From the NCBI RefSeq assembly GCF_024584705.1, contig NZ_CP097384.1, positions 5,890,001 to 5,954,000 of the forward strand: DNA of 64,000 nt. Reading direction: 5' to 3'. The DNA comes from Blastopirellula sp. J2-11. Its GTDB lineage: Bacteria; Planctomycetota; Planctomycetia; Pirellulales; Pirellulaceae. The translations under genes and the position numbers were made by a program. Below are positions 41,698 to 51,200 of this stretch, one piece after another; positions within the stretch are counted from its first letter, which is position 1; each line of letters starts with the position of its first letter. Under the pieces are notes generated by a model. The model was not told the DNA's origin and ran no database searches. It worked only from the letters and a program-made list of their open reading frames with translations.

Positions 41698-44382
41698 ATG
41701 GCGATTCGTAATCTCTCTAAGATCTTTCACCCGAAATCGGTCGCGGTGATCGGAGCTAGCCGTACCCTGGGGAGCGTTGGCAATACCGTCATCAAAAATC
41801 TGCTCGGCGCCGGCTACCAGGGGAAAATCTATCCCATCAATCCCAAGTACGACACGATCGAAGACTTGCCGGCGTTTGGCAAGGTCGCCGATCTGCCCGA
41901 GGCCCCAGATCTAGCGGTGATCTGCATTCCGGCCGCCGGCGTTCCCAGATTGATTGAAGAGATCGGCGCCAAGGGAACCCGCGGCGTCGTCATCATCTCG
42001 GCCGGATTTCGCGAAACGGGCGCAGCCGGAATGGAGTTGGAAAATCAAATCCTCGCCGCCGCCGCCAAGTTTGACGGCCTACGGATCATCGGCCCCAACT
42101 GCCTAGGCGTGATGTCGACTTCGGTCCACCTGAACGCCAGCTTCGCCGCAAGCAGCCCGCTGCCGGGTCGCGTTGGGTTTATCTCGCAGTCGGGCGCGCT
42201 CTGCACTTCGGTGCTCGACTGGTCGCTGCAGAAGAACATTGGTTTTTCGCACTTCATCTCGGTCGGCAATATGCTCGACGTGCAGATCGGCGACTTGATC
42301 GATTACATGGCGAACGATCCCCACACCGATTCAATCATCTTGTACGTTGAGTCAATCAGCGAATCGCGCGAGTTCATGTCGGCCGCGCGGGCATTCGCGC
42401 GGCAAAAACCGATCATCGCCTACAAAGCGGGACGTTTCGCCGAGTCGGCCCAAGCCGCCGCTTCGCATACCGGTGCGCTCGCCGGCGTCGACGCCGTGTA
42501 CGAAGCGGCGTTCAAGCGGGCCGGCATCGTGCGCGTCTTTGACAGCGACAACATGTTCATCTGCGCCGAACTGCTGGCCAGCAAAAAGCTGCCGACCGGC
42601 GACCGCTTGGCGATTGTCACCAACGCCGGCGGTCCCGGCGTGATGGCGACCGACATGCTGCTTGAGAAAAACGGCCGCCTGGCGAAGCTCGCCCCGGAGA
42701 CGACCGATGCGCTCACGGCGTTTCTTCCCGCCGCCTGGTCGCACAACAACCCGGTCGATGTCCTGGGGGACGCCGACCCAACGCGCTATGCCGAAGCGCT
42801 GAAGGTCACCTTGGCCGACAAGGGAGTTGACGCCGCACTGGTGATCTTGACTCCCCAGGCGATGACCGATCCGATGGGGACCGCGCGAGAAGTCGCCCAG
42901 ATCGTACAGAAGAGCCCGAAGCCGGTCTTGTGCGTCTGGATGGGAGGCGAAATGATTCGCGCCGCGGTCAACCATCTCGACGAACAAGGCGTGCCCACGT
43001 TCACTTCGCCCGAACTGGCGGTTCGCTCTTTCATGCATCTTGTCTCGTATGCCCGCAATCGAGAGATCTTGTACGAAACGCCGCGCGACATGCCGGTCAA
43101 GTTTCCGTTGGATCGCGTCAAGCTGCGAGCCGTCTTCAACACGATCCTTAGCGAAGGCCGCGAAGTGCTGTCGGAAAGCACGTCGAAGGCGCTGCTCGAA
43201 GCGTACGAGATTCCGGTCACCAAGCCGCACGTCGCCTGGTCGAAACAAGACGCGGTCATCCTGGCCGAACGACTCGGCTACCCCGTCGTGATGAAGATCT
43301 TCTCGCCGCAAATCACGCACAAGACCGACGTCGACGGCGTGAAGCTGAATCTCTCGAACGCCGGACGCGTCGAAGCGGCGTTTGATGCGATGATCGCTTC
43401 CGCCAAAGCAAAACGCCCCGACGCGATGATCGAAGGGGTGACGATCCAAAAGATGATCTCGGCCCCCAACGCCCATGAGCTGATCGTCGGCGCCAAACGA
43501 GACGACGTCTTTGGCACGGTATTGATGGTCGGCGCCGGCGGCATCGCAGCCGAAATCTTCCGCGATCGCGCTCTGGAACTTCCGCCGGTTAACGAACGCT
43601 TGGCGCGGCGGATGCTCGAATCGCTTCGCAGTTGGCCGCTGCTGGAAGGTTATCGCGGGCGCAAGGGAGTGAACGTTGATCGCCTGATCGAAACGCTGAT
43701 GCGGATCTCGTACCTGGTCGCCGACTACCCCGAGATTAAAGAGCTCGACATCAATCCGCTGCTGGCGACCGAAGACGATGTTGTGGCGCTCGACGCGCGG
43801 ATCATTCTCGATCGCGATGCGTTCCTCAATCCGCCGCGTCCTTACTCGCATCTAGCGATTCGTCCTTATCCGGAAGAACTGACCCGCACCGCCTATTTGA
43901 GCGATGGAACCGAGATCTTGCTGCGGGCGGTCAAGCCCGAGGATGAGCCGCTCTGGATCGACCTGCACAATAACTGCTCTGAGCAAACCATCTGGTTCCG
44001 CTTCCGCTATCTCTTCAAAGAAACGACGCACGACATGGCGTCGCGGTTTTGCTATATCGACTACGACCGCGAACTGGCGTTAGTCGCCGAGATCGTCGAG
44101 AACGGCGAGCGCAAGCTGATCGGCACGTCGCGTCTGGTCGCCGATCCCGATCGCCGCGAAGCCGATTACGGCGTCCTCGTCTCCGACGCCTACCAAGGGC
44201 GCGGACTCGGCTCGATCCTGACCAACTATTCGCTCAAGATCTGCAAAGACTGGGGCATGAAAGAAATGGTCGCCGAAACGACGCCCGACAATAACCGCAT
44301 GATCGAGATCTTCCGGAAGTGGAAGTTTGAGCTGGACTTTAAGACGGCGGATGATGCGGTGTTGGCGCGGAAGCTGGTGTAG
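41698..44382 (+). CDS. NDP-forming acyl-CoA synthetase with C-terminal GNAT domain (Pat/AcsAB-like)
   Basis: 894 residues from ATG 41698 (MAIRNLSKIFHPKSVAVIGA). Order of domains: CoA-binding (1-130, VIGASRTLGSVGNTVIKNLL), two succinyl-CoA-ligase-like domains (about 145-455), ATP-grasp (about 480-700, LLEAYEIPVTKPHVAWSKQD, YPVVMKIFSPQITHKTDVDG) and a GNAT acetyltransferase (about 730-890, YGVLVSDAYQGRGLGSILTN). This is the architecture of Pat/YfiQ protein acetyltransferases. The phosphohistidine of true NDP-forming synthetases is present in AASHTGALAG, while Pat enzymes that only acetylate usually lose it, so both activities may be kept. Role likely in acetyl-CoA metabolism or protein acetylation. 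Confidence 0.9.
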   Translation: MAIRNLSKIFHPKSVAVIGASRTLGSVGNTVIKNLLGAGYQGKIYPINPKYDTIEDLPAFGKVADLPEAPDLAVICIPAAGVPRLIEEIGAKGTRGVVIISAGFRETGAAGMELENQILAAAAKFDGLRIIGPNCLGVMSTSVHLNASFAASSPLPGRVGFISQSGALCTSVLDWSLQKNIGFSHFISVGNMLDVQIGDLIDYMANDPHTDSIILYVESISESREFMSAARAFARQKPIIAYKAGRFAESAQAAASHTGALAGVDAVYEAAFKRAGIVRVFDSDNMFICAELLASKKLPTGDRLAIVTNAGGPGVMATDMLLEKNGRLAKLAPETTDALTAFLPAAWSHNNPVDVLGDADPTRYAEALKVTLADKGVDAALVILTPQAMTDPMGTAREVAQIVQKSPKPVLCVWMGGEMIRAAVNHLDEQGVPTFTSPELAVRSFMHLVSYARNREILYETPRDMPVKFPLDRVKLRAVFNTILSEGREVLSESTSKALLEAYEIPVTKPHVAWSKQDAVILAERLGYPVVMKIFSPQITHKTDVDGVKLNLSNAGRVEAAFDAMIASAKAKRPDAMIEGVTIQKMISAPNAHELIVGAKRDDVFGTVLMVGAGGIAAEIFRDRALELPPVNERLARRMLESLRSWPLLEGYRGRKGVNVDRLIETLMRISYLVADYPEIKELDINPLLATEDDVVALDARIILDRDAFLNPPRPYSHLAIRPYPEELTRTAYLSDGTEILLRAVKPEDEPLWIDLHNNCSEQTIWFRFRYLFKETTHDMASRFCYIDYDRELALVAEIVENGERKLIGTSRLVADPDRREADYGVLVSDAYQGRGLGSILTNYSLKICKDWGMKEMVAETTPDNNRMIEIFRKWKFELDFKTADDAVLARKLV

Positions 44383-44506
44383 TGGGAGTCGCCTCCAAAG
44401 TAGATTGCTTGAATTTCTATCAAAATCGCTTGCATATTCATTAGTGGGTGCTAATATGACCCCTTTTCTGGGAGGCTAGGAATCCGCCTTAAAGAAGGGG
44501 TGTCTC

Positions 44507-46108
44507 ATGGCCATTGAATCGGACTGGAGCAAACGCGATCAGTTTGTAGAGCATCTGCTCGCCAATTCACGCGATTCCTTGAAGTGGGGCTGGCAAATCG
44601 TGATGGCATTTTCGTTGGTGTCGGCCGTCATGCAGATGGTCGCAATTACGGAATCATTAACAGGAGCCACTCTACCCACTCCCACAGGGGAAGCGTTTGC
44701 CAATTTACCATTTCAAACCCATGCCTTTTCGATTCTTCTTTTTGTCTTCGTGTTTCTGCCGACTTTCGTGCGCTTCTACTTTGGAGACAGTCGATATTTG
44801 GATCAATACTATTATGAATTGACGTGGGCGAAAGCGAGCAGCAGTCAAGAACAATTCTTACAACACGAACTCCAGAACTTCACCGGGAGGAGGCGGCTTT
44901 TTGACATCATCGTCCTACTGAGTCACGGTATATTCTTCGTATTCATGGGACGATTTGTCAGTGCACCAAGACTATTTATTGCGTTCTTCACTTGCTTGTT
45001 ACTTACCAATTCGCTTTGGCTTTTCGTTGTTACTTGCCTTGGAAGACATACGAAAGACCTTGCGCCGGAAGAAAAACTAATTCCCGATCTTGGCGAGTCA
45101 ATCCGAATCTTACTTCACCCAAGCCGAGATTTTGCGCCACAGGTTTGGATCGCCAACAATACATTCCATTCGATACTCATCCTGATTTTAACGCTTGCGT
45201 ACACTCAGCTCGAGTTATCGGATCTGACATTTCTGTCGATTGCGTCCGCACTCTGCGTCACAAATTCAGTCATCGATTTGCGATTGACTTGGAAATTCTA
45301 TTTTCCCGATGTCTACGCGATTTACATGGCCAAAAAAGCCCGTGCTTATACATCCGATACTGAGATGTATCACAACGCGTTTAAAAATTTCCTGGCCCAT
45401 ACCGATCAAAAAGATAAGGCTTGTGAATGGATGGATTCTCGCCTTATCGAATTGGTGGATGCGAAAACTTTGATCGACGCCGGGGCCGGCAGTGGAGAAT
45501 TAACAGCACATCTTGCCGAACAATTCAAGTCGGTAATTGCGATCGAACCAAATCCGTTTCTGCGGAGAAAATTGCGAAACGCCTGCCCAAAAGCAAAAGC
45601 CCTCCAAGACAATATTTTGACTGCCGATATTCCTCCAAACACGGCATGTTTAGTGATTTGTTCACATGTCTTTTACTACCTTCCTCAAGAATCTTGGGCC
45701 AAACATCTTCAGCGAATCGCGTCGTGGATTCGGCCCGGGGGAAGAGCCTGGATTATCCTGCAGCAGTCGGATACCGACTGCATGAAGATGCTGGAAAAGT
45801 TTCGCCACATTAAGTTCGACCTGCTTTCCTTAAGTGATGCTTTTCTAGTGGAGAAGGGAGACGAGTTTGAAGCCTCCATTCACCGCATCGAAAGCTACGT
45901 AACCGCCAACAGTCTTTCCACGACGTACGAAATCGCGGAATTCATGCTAAATCTGTTTCCCATGGGATCATCGGGATCGCCACCGAAGCTAGAACTCGAG
46001 GAATATATCCGTAATAACTTTGAAGAGTCAGCGACACGCTATCGCTTTTCTTGTTCCCAAAATATTCTCGAACTACGGCGAAAAGATATTCCCAGTTCCG
46101 TGGTGTAA
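44507..46108 (+). CDS. Polytopic membrane protein fused to a SAM-dependent methyltransferase
   Basis: 533 residues. The first 290 contain about six membrane helices in pairs (for example IVMAFSLVSAVMQMVAI, FSILLFVFVFLPTFVRFYFG, IVLLSHGIFFVFMGRFV). A class I methyltransferase domain follows (about 320-440): motif I LIDAGAGSGELTAHL, acidic IAIEPNPFLRR, and VICSHVFYYLPQ with WIRPGGRAWIIL. Substrate unknown. The gene and its flanks (44.4-46.7 kb) are clearly more AT-rich and use more A/T-ending codons than neighbours, which suggests acquisition by transfer. AAAGAAGGGG upstream (44491-44500) supplies a ribosome site. Confidence 0.8.
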   Translation: MAIESDWSKRDQFVEHLLANSRDSLKWGWQIVMAFSLVSAVMQMVAITESLTGATLPTPTGEAFANLPFQTHAFSILLFVFVFLPTFVRFYFGDSRYLDQYYYELTWAKASSSQEQFLQHELQNFTGRRRLFDIIVLLSHGIFFVFMGRFVSAPRLFIAFFTCLLLTNSLWLFVVTCLGRHTKDLAPEEKLIPDLGESIRILLHPSRDFAPQVWIANNTFHSILILILTLAYTQLELSDLTFLSIASALCVTNSVIDLRLTWKFYFPDVYAIYMAKKARAYTSDTEMYHNAFKNFLAHTDQKDKACEWMDSRLIELVDAKTLIDAGAGSGELTAHLAEQFKSVIAIEPNPFLRRKLRNACPKAKALQDNILTADIPPNTACLVICSHVFYYLPQESWAKHLQRIASWIRPGGRAWIILQQSDTDCMKMLEKFRHIKFDLLSLSDAFLVEKGDEFEASIHRIESYVTANSLSTTYEIAEFMLNLFPMGSSGSPPKLELEEYIRNNFEESATRYRFSCSQNILELRRKDIPSSVV

Positions 46109-46717
46109 GGCAATGCTCAACTCGGCGCTAGATGCTCGCAAAGAGGCGATTGCACTGGGGGACCGTCCGATCATCGGTTGTCTCGTTTAACATCTGGTTG
46201 GCATGCGTGTCTCGCCTTTCTTTACTGCAGTTGAAAACAATTTCGACTGGCCCAGACGTCGCTTTATTCGGACAATGCCGTTTAAACCTCCCCCCGAATT
46301 TGCCCCACCGTACGCGTAACCCGCAATCCGCAAATTCGTCTCATTCTTGAGGGCGCCGCTTGTCGAGTATCGCTTTACGGGAAGATCCGATGTCGGTCCA
46401 ACGGCTCGCTGGTTGCAATTTCTGTGGGCAGGTTTTTGCCTGAATTCATGCAGTTGCGCAGCGAGTATCGCCCGAAAGTGGTTGCTCTGTCGAGGGAGCG
46501 CCAGTTACGGGCAAATTGGCATATCGTTTGCGTTCTTCGCTCGTGCTGAGAACTTGACTCGTCCCGTGTGTAGCGTCTGGTGCGGCGGAGTTGATCCTGT
46601 CAGGAACTTAACAATGGGATCTCTTGACATGGTTTGCGGCTCATTCGCTACACTGAATATGGCAATTTCACCTAAGCTGCAAGCTCGGTTTCCTCTCCGT
46701 CCTCCCTACGAACCACA
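46109..46717. other. Gene-free stretch with promoter candidate
   Basis: About 610 bases. Open frames at 46132-46350 and 46347-46742 have no ribosome sites or protein features and are not accepted. Part of the AT-richer segment. Confidence 0.5.
46624..46654 (+). promoter_or_regulatory. Candidate sigma-70 promoter
   Basis: TTGACA at 46624-46629 and TACACT at 46649-46654, with a 19-base spacer (longer than the ideal 17). It lies 64 bases before the GTG of the next gene. Confidence 0.35.
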
Positions 46718-48181
46718 GTGCTCAACTTGCAAAATCGCATGATCGAATCGTCAGCTATCAAGTCTGTTGAAACTCGCCAGAAGGCGCTCAGCGTCAACCT
46801 CGATACGCGACGCTACGGCACCTTCGCCGAAATCGGCGCTGGTCAGGAAGTCGTTCGTTGGTTCTTCCGTGCCGGGGCCGCCTCCGGCACGATTGCAAAA
46901 AGCATGTCCGCCTACGACATGCAGGTGAGCGACGCAATTTACGGACGCGCCGGGCGCTATGTCTGCCGCGAGCGTCTGCAGGCGATGTTGGATCAAGAGC
47001 ATCAGCTCAACCTGGACCGACTGACCGAGATTCGGGGCGAAACCAGCACCTTTTTCGCATTCGCCGATACGGTCGCCGCTCGCGGCTATAAAGGGGGAAG
47101 TGAATGTCATGGTTGGATGGGGATCAAATTTCAGGCCCATCCGCGTGACGAAGATAGCCAGGTGATCATCCATGTGCGGATGCTCGATAACGAGACCGCG
47201 CTGCAGCAAGAAGCGCTCGGCATCGTCGGCGTGAACCTTGTTTACGGCGCGTTCGCCTTCAATCACGAACCAGAACTGCTGGTCGATTCGCTGCTCGATG
47301 GTCTGACGACCTCGCGTATCGAGATCGATATGATCGAGTTCTCGGGGATCGCGTTTCGTCGCGTCGACAATCGCCTGATGAGTTTGAAGCTGGTCGAGCT
47401 GGGCCTTAGCGGCGCGGCGATGTTCGCCGCCAACGGCGAAGTGCTGCAACCTTCTGAGTTCCTCTATCGCAAGCCGATCCTGGTCGAACGCGGCAGCTTT
47501 CGCCCGGTCTGCAATGTCAACCTCGACATGTTGCAGTGCGCCCATGAAAAGTTCTCAGAACTTCCCGCCGTCAAAGGGAAAGAAGTTGCGCAGATCATGG
47601 AGATCACCATGCGGAACCTCAAAGCCCAAGGCGAAATCGATCGCCGCGACTTTCTCGCACGCGTCGACATCATGGCCTCTTGCGGGATGAATGTTCTGAT
47701 CTCCGACTATTTTGAATACTATCGTCTGGCCGCCTATCTTTCGCAGTGCACCAAAGAAAAAATCGCCATCACGATGGGCGCCGGGAGTCTGCGTGAACTG
47801 TTTGACGAGAAGTACTACACCGAACTGGCCGGCGGCATCCTCGAATCGTTTGGACGCTTGTTCAAAAACGACCTGAAGATCTTCTGCTATCCGCTGCTAG
47901 ACAACCAGACGGGTGAACTGACCACCTGCGAAAATCTGGAAATCAAACCAGAACTGCAGCCGCTGTACGGCTACTTGTTGGGGCGCGGCGGCATCAATAA
48001 CCTCGACAACTATGATAAAGAGTGTCTGGGGATCTTCTCTCGCGATGTCCTGCGTAAGATCGGCGATTGCGACGCGGCCTGGGAAAAGATGGTGCCGGCA
48101 TCGGTCGCCCGCGTGATCAAAGACCGCAAGTTCTTCGACTATCACTGCCCCGAAGACGAAAACTGCGCCATCCCAAAGTAG
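46718..48181 (+). CDS. Conserved protein of unknown function (YGTFAEIGAGQEV family)
   Basis: 487 residues from GTG 46718 (ATG 46739 is possible). The N-terminus RRYGTFAEIGAGQEVVRWFF followed by AAGTIAKSMSAYDM and the block FFAFADTVAARGYKGGSECH define a family I recall as widespread in cyanobacteria and other bacteria, often with unreliable names. No membrane segments or known catalytic motifs. Other strongly family-like segments: VLVERGSFRP-type VERGSFRPVCNVNLDMLQCA, EITMRNLKAQGEI and LISDYFEYYRLAAYLSQCTK. Cytoplasmic. Probably a monocistronic gene with its own promoter. Confidence 0.8.
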   Translation: MLNLQNRMIESSAIKSVETRQKALSVNLDTRRYGTFAEIGAGQEVVRWFFRAGAASGTIAKSMSAYDMQVSDAIYGRAGRYVCRERLQAMLDQEHQLNLDRLTEIRGETSTFFAFADTVAARGYKGGSECHGWMGIKFQAHPRDEDSQVIIHVRMLDNETALQQEALGIVGVNLVYGAFAFNHEPELLVDSLLDGLTTSRIEIDMIEFSGIAFRRVDNRLMSLKLVELGLSGAAMFAANGEVLQPSEFLYRKPILVERGSFRPVCNVNLDMLQCAHEKFSELPAVKGKEVAQIMEITMRNLKAQGEIDRRDFLARVDIMASCGMNVLISDYFEYYRLAAYLSQCTKEKIAITMGAGSLRELFDEKYYTELAGGILESFGRLFKNDLKIFCYPLLDNQTGELTTCENLEIKPELQPLYGYLLGRGGINNLDNYDKECLGIFSRDVLRKIGDCDAAWEKMVPASVARVIKDRKFFDYHCPEDENCAIPK

Positions 48182-48258
48182 TCGCGTCTCTTGTTTGGCC
48201 CGCAGCAACTTGCTTGCGTTTTTTGAAGTTGCGCTGCGGGCCGGTGTGACAATTTCGC

Positions 48259-51200
48259 CTACTTCGTTGGAATCACGTTCAACGTGTAGTGCGCCTCGGC
48301 CGGGAAGAGCTGCTTGCCTTCGCCGGCGAGAAGATCATCGACATGCAATTCGTACACGAATCCGGCGCGTAGCTCATCGAGTCGCAGGCGGACTTCCTTT
48401 TTGTCGGCGCTGATTTCGATCAGGTCAATCGTCTCGGGACGCGAGTCAATATCATCGCCGCCGTACGCAGGCGTTGATTGGCGACGATACGAATTGAGCG
48501 TATAGCTCTGCTTGTCGGCGGCCGCCGGTGCGTTGATCGGTTGCGTAAAGCGAATCACAAAGCCATCGCTGGTCGCGCGGACTTCATCGATGCCGCTGGG
48601 CATCGTCTTTTCGAGCGGTCGCATCTTCACCAGCGAGCCGACGTTGGCGCCTCCGCCCCAACCGCCGTCGCGCATGTTGCCGATCACCAGCTCTCCGCTC
48701 GGCGAGACGGCGCAGGCGATTGGCCCTAGCAGCGCGTTCTTCACTTCGTCGCCGGGATCGTGGGTAAAGGGATAGATGGCGCCTTGGATGGCGTCTCCCA
48801 CATGATCCAGACTCATGCGAACCAATCGACGCGTGTCGTACTCGCAGCCGATCAGATCCCCTTCAAACGGGCCGAAATAGTCTGCTCCGATCTTTTGTCG
48901 CAGCGCCGCCGACGTTTCGAGGAAACAGATGCCGTTCACGCTGCGGGTCCAAGGATGCGGAATCGCGATCGACGGCGTCGTCTCTACCGGCGCAAAGCCT
49001 GGCTTGCGATCGATCTTGTTGATGAATCCGTATCGTTTGCCCGGCACGATATGGTTCAATTCGTTGTATGGGTTGTAGTTCCCTTGATTGTCTGTCACAA
49101 ACAGTTCGCCAGCCTGGTTGCGGGCGATACCAATCGGAAAGCGATGCCCCGCCGTAAGTTCTTCAATCTTAAAATAGCTCGGATCGTCGGCGGTCGGCTC
49201 GCGCGGGATCAACTTCAGCACGACTCCGCGCCACTTGGAAGCGGCCTGCGAGCGGCCATCTTGCTGACAAGCGGTCGAGATATAGTAGGCGCCGTCCTTG
49301 TCTTGCGGCAGTCCCATCGCCCAGTCGTGATAGTCGGCGGTATGTCCCCAACCATCGACTAACGTTTCGATCCGCTCCACATGTCCGGCGTCATCGTGGA
49401 AGATCCGGAGCAACGAATACTTGTTGATCACGTCAAGATAGCCGTCGTAAGCGGCCAAACCAAAAGGCGCCGCCAATTCGATATCAAGCGGGATCAGCGT
49501 TTCTTGTTTCCCATCTCCATCGGCGTCGCGCACCAACCAGATTCGCCCTTTGAGCGAAGCGACTACCATGTCCCCATTCGGACGCCAGGCGATCGCCGTC
49601 GGCATCAGTTCGACCGTCAGCGGCAAGCGCTGCGCTGACCAACCCGGCGTGATCGTCAACTCGGCCGCGGCGGCGATCGACGGCTCTATTTGCGGTCGCG
49701 GCGGATAACGATCTTCCGGCAAGCTCGAGAGATAGCGGGCCGAAAAGTTCGCCTCTTGACTGGTCGGCGTGATTTGCACGACGCCGGACGATAGCAGCTT
49801 GGCGTCGCCGGCGACGGAGATCGACAGTTTTTGTTTGGCGATCGTCAGCGTGTCGCCGTTGATTTCGACCGATGGCGTTTGCTTGGAATCTAACAGCCGC
49901 AGCGCCAGTTGATAGCCGGCAGGCATCTCTTGCACTTGAAACGTGCGGACGAATCCATGAGCGCCTTGTTCGTCCCAGACCGGCGTGATGGCTTGTCGTA
50001 CTTGCAACGTTTGCGGCTTCTCTTCGCCAAACGTCAAACGATAGTCGGCCGAAACGCCTCCGTCACTGTTGCGCCGCCAACGGTCTACGCTGGTAATAAA
50101 CTGGCCCGTAGTCTGCGGCGCGAGCGACTTTCCGCTGGGCTCCACCAGCGCAAGTTCCGGCGTGTCGTCGCCGATAGCGAGCAACTCGGCGCCGGCCAAT
50201 TCCCAGAACCATGATTTTCCTTCGCTCCGCTCATACGCGGCGTCGCCCAATGTCCATGACGCTAGACGACCTGTTTCGAGATCAAACAGCACGTTATGCC
50301 GGTTCGGCAACCCAACAAGCAGCGGTTTGATGAATTGCAAATTGCGATCGACATCACGCAGCACGTCGGTCAGCACCAATCCAGTTTCGTTATCGCTGAC
50401 GATTCCGCTGCGGCGGGCCACTCGTACTGGGTTCGGTTTCGGCGGCTGAAAATCAGGCGTGTTCAACACGTGCCAAACGGCGGCGAGTTGATCATCGATC
50501 TCGTCATGCAGCACGCCGCTGACCGGAACGGTGACGCTCGGCATTTCCATCTGCGGCACGATTCGCGCCGGTTTTCGCACCCAACGATCAAACCAATCGC
50601 GGCGAATCCGATCTCCCAGCATCGAGAGAGTCGGCCCCTTCGCATTCAACGGCGCGTCCGACGGCCGCCAATCGCCGACCGCATGGCAACTGGTGCAGTT
50701 GAACCCTTCACCGCCGACCAAGCGCTGGCCGGCGATCGCCAGCGCCGCGGGATCCACTTCGGAAGGGCGTCCGACCAGCGGGTGTGTGGGGATCCGATCT
50801 TGCTCGACCAGATAATCCTTGATCGCTGTCAACTCCGTTTCCTGGAGTCGGAACCGCGGCATCTGCACTTTGAGCCAAGGACGATGGACCGGGTCTTTGC
50901 GCAGAATGATGTCCATCAGCGCCTGGTCATGCAGTTTGTCTCCCACGCTGTTCAGCGACGGAGGAGTGAGCGTCGGCAGAACCGCGCTGAGCGCCGAGTC
51001 AGCGGCCGCCGCCTGCGCGGCGGTCGGCGCCAGGCCTTTGCCGATGCCGCGAGCATGACACGAAAGGCAATTGCGTTCGCGCACGATTTGAGCGCCGGAA
51101 ACTTCAGCCGCAGCGGATCGCTTGCCGGGCGCCTTTTGGCGCAGATAGGTACGAATCGCTTCCTGCTCTTCCGCCGGCAAGCGATAGCCGGGATGCTTTT

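Noticed and set aside
42352-43851. 499-codon open frame on minus
   Set aside because: Antisense to the acyl-CoA synthetase/GNAT gene; no protein features or ribosome site.
46132-46742. Two adjoining open frames of 72 and 131 codons
   Set aside because: No ribosome sites, odd composition and no domain; part of the gene-free AT-richer stretch.
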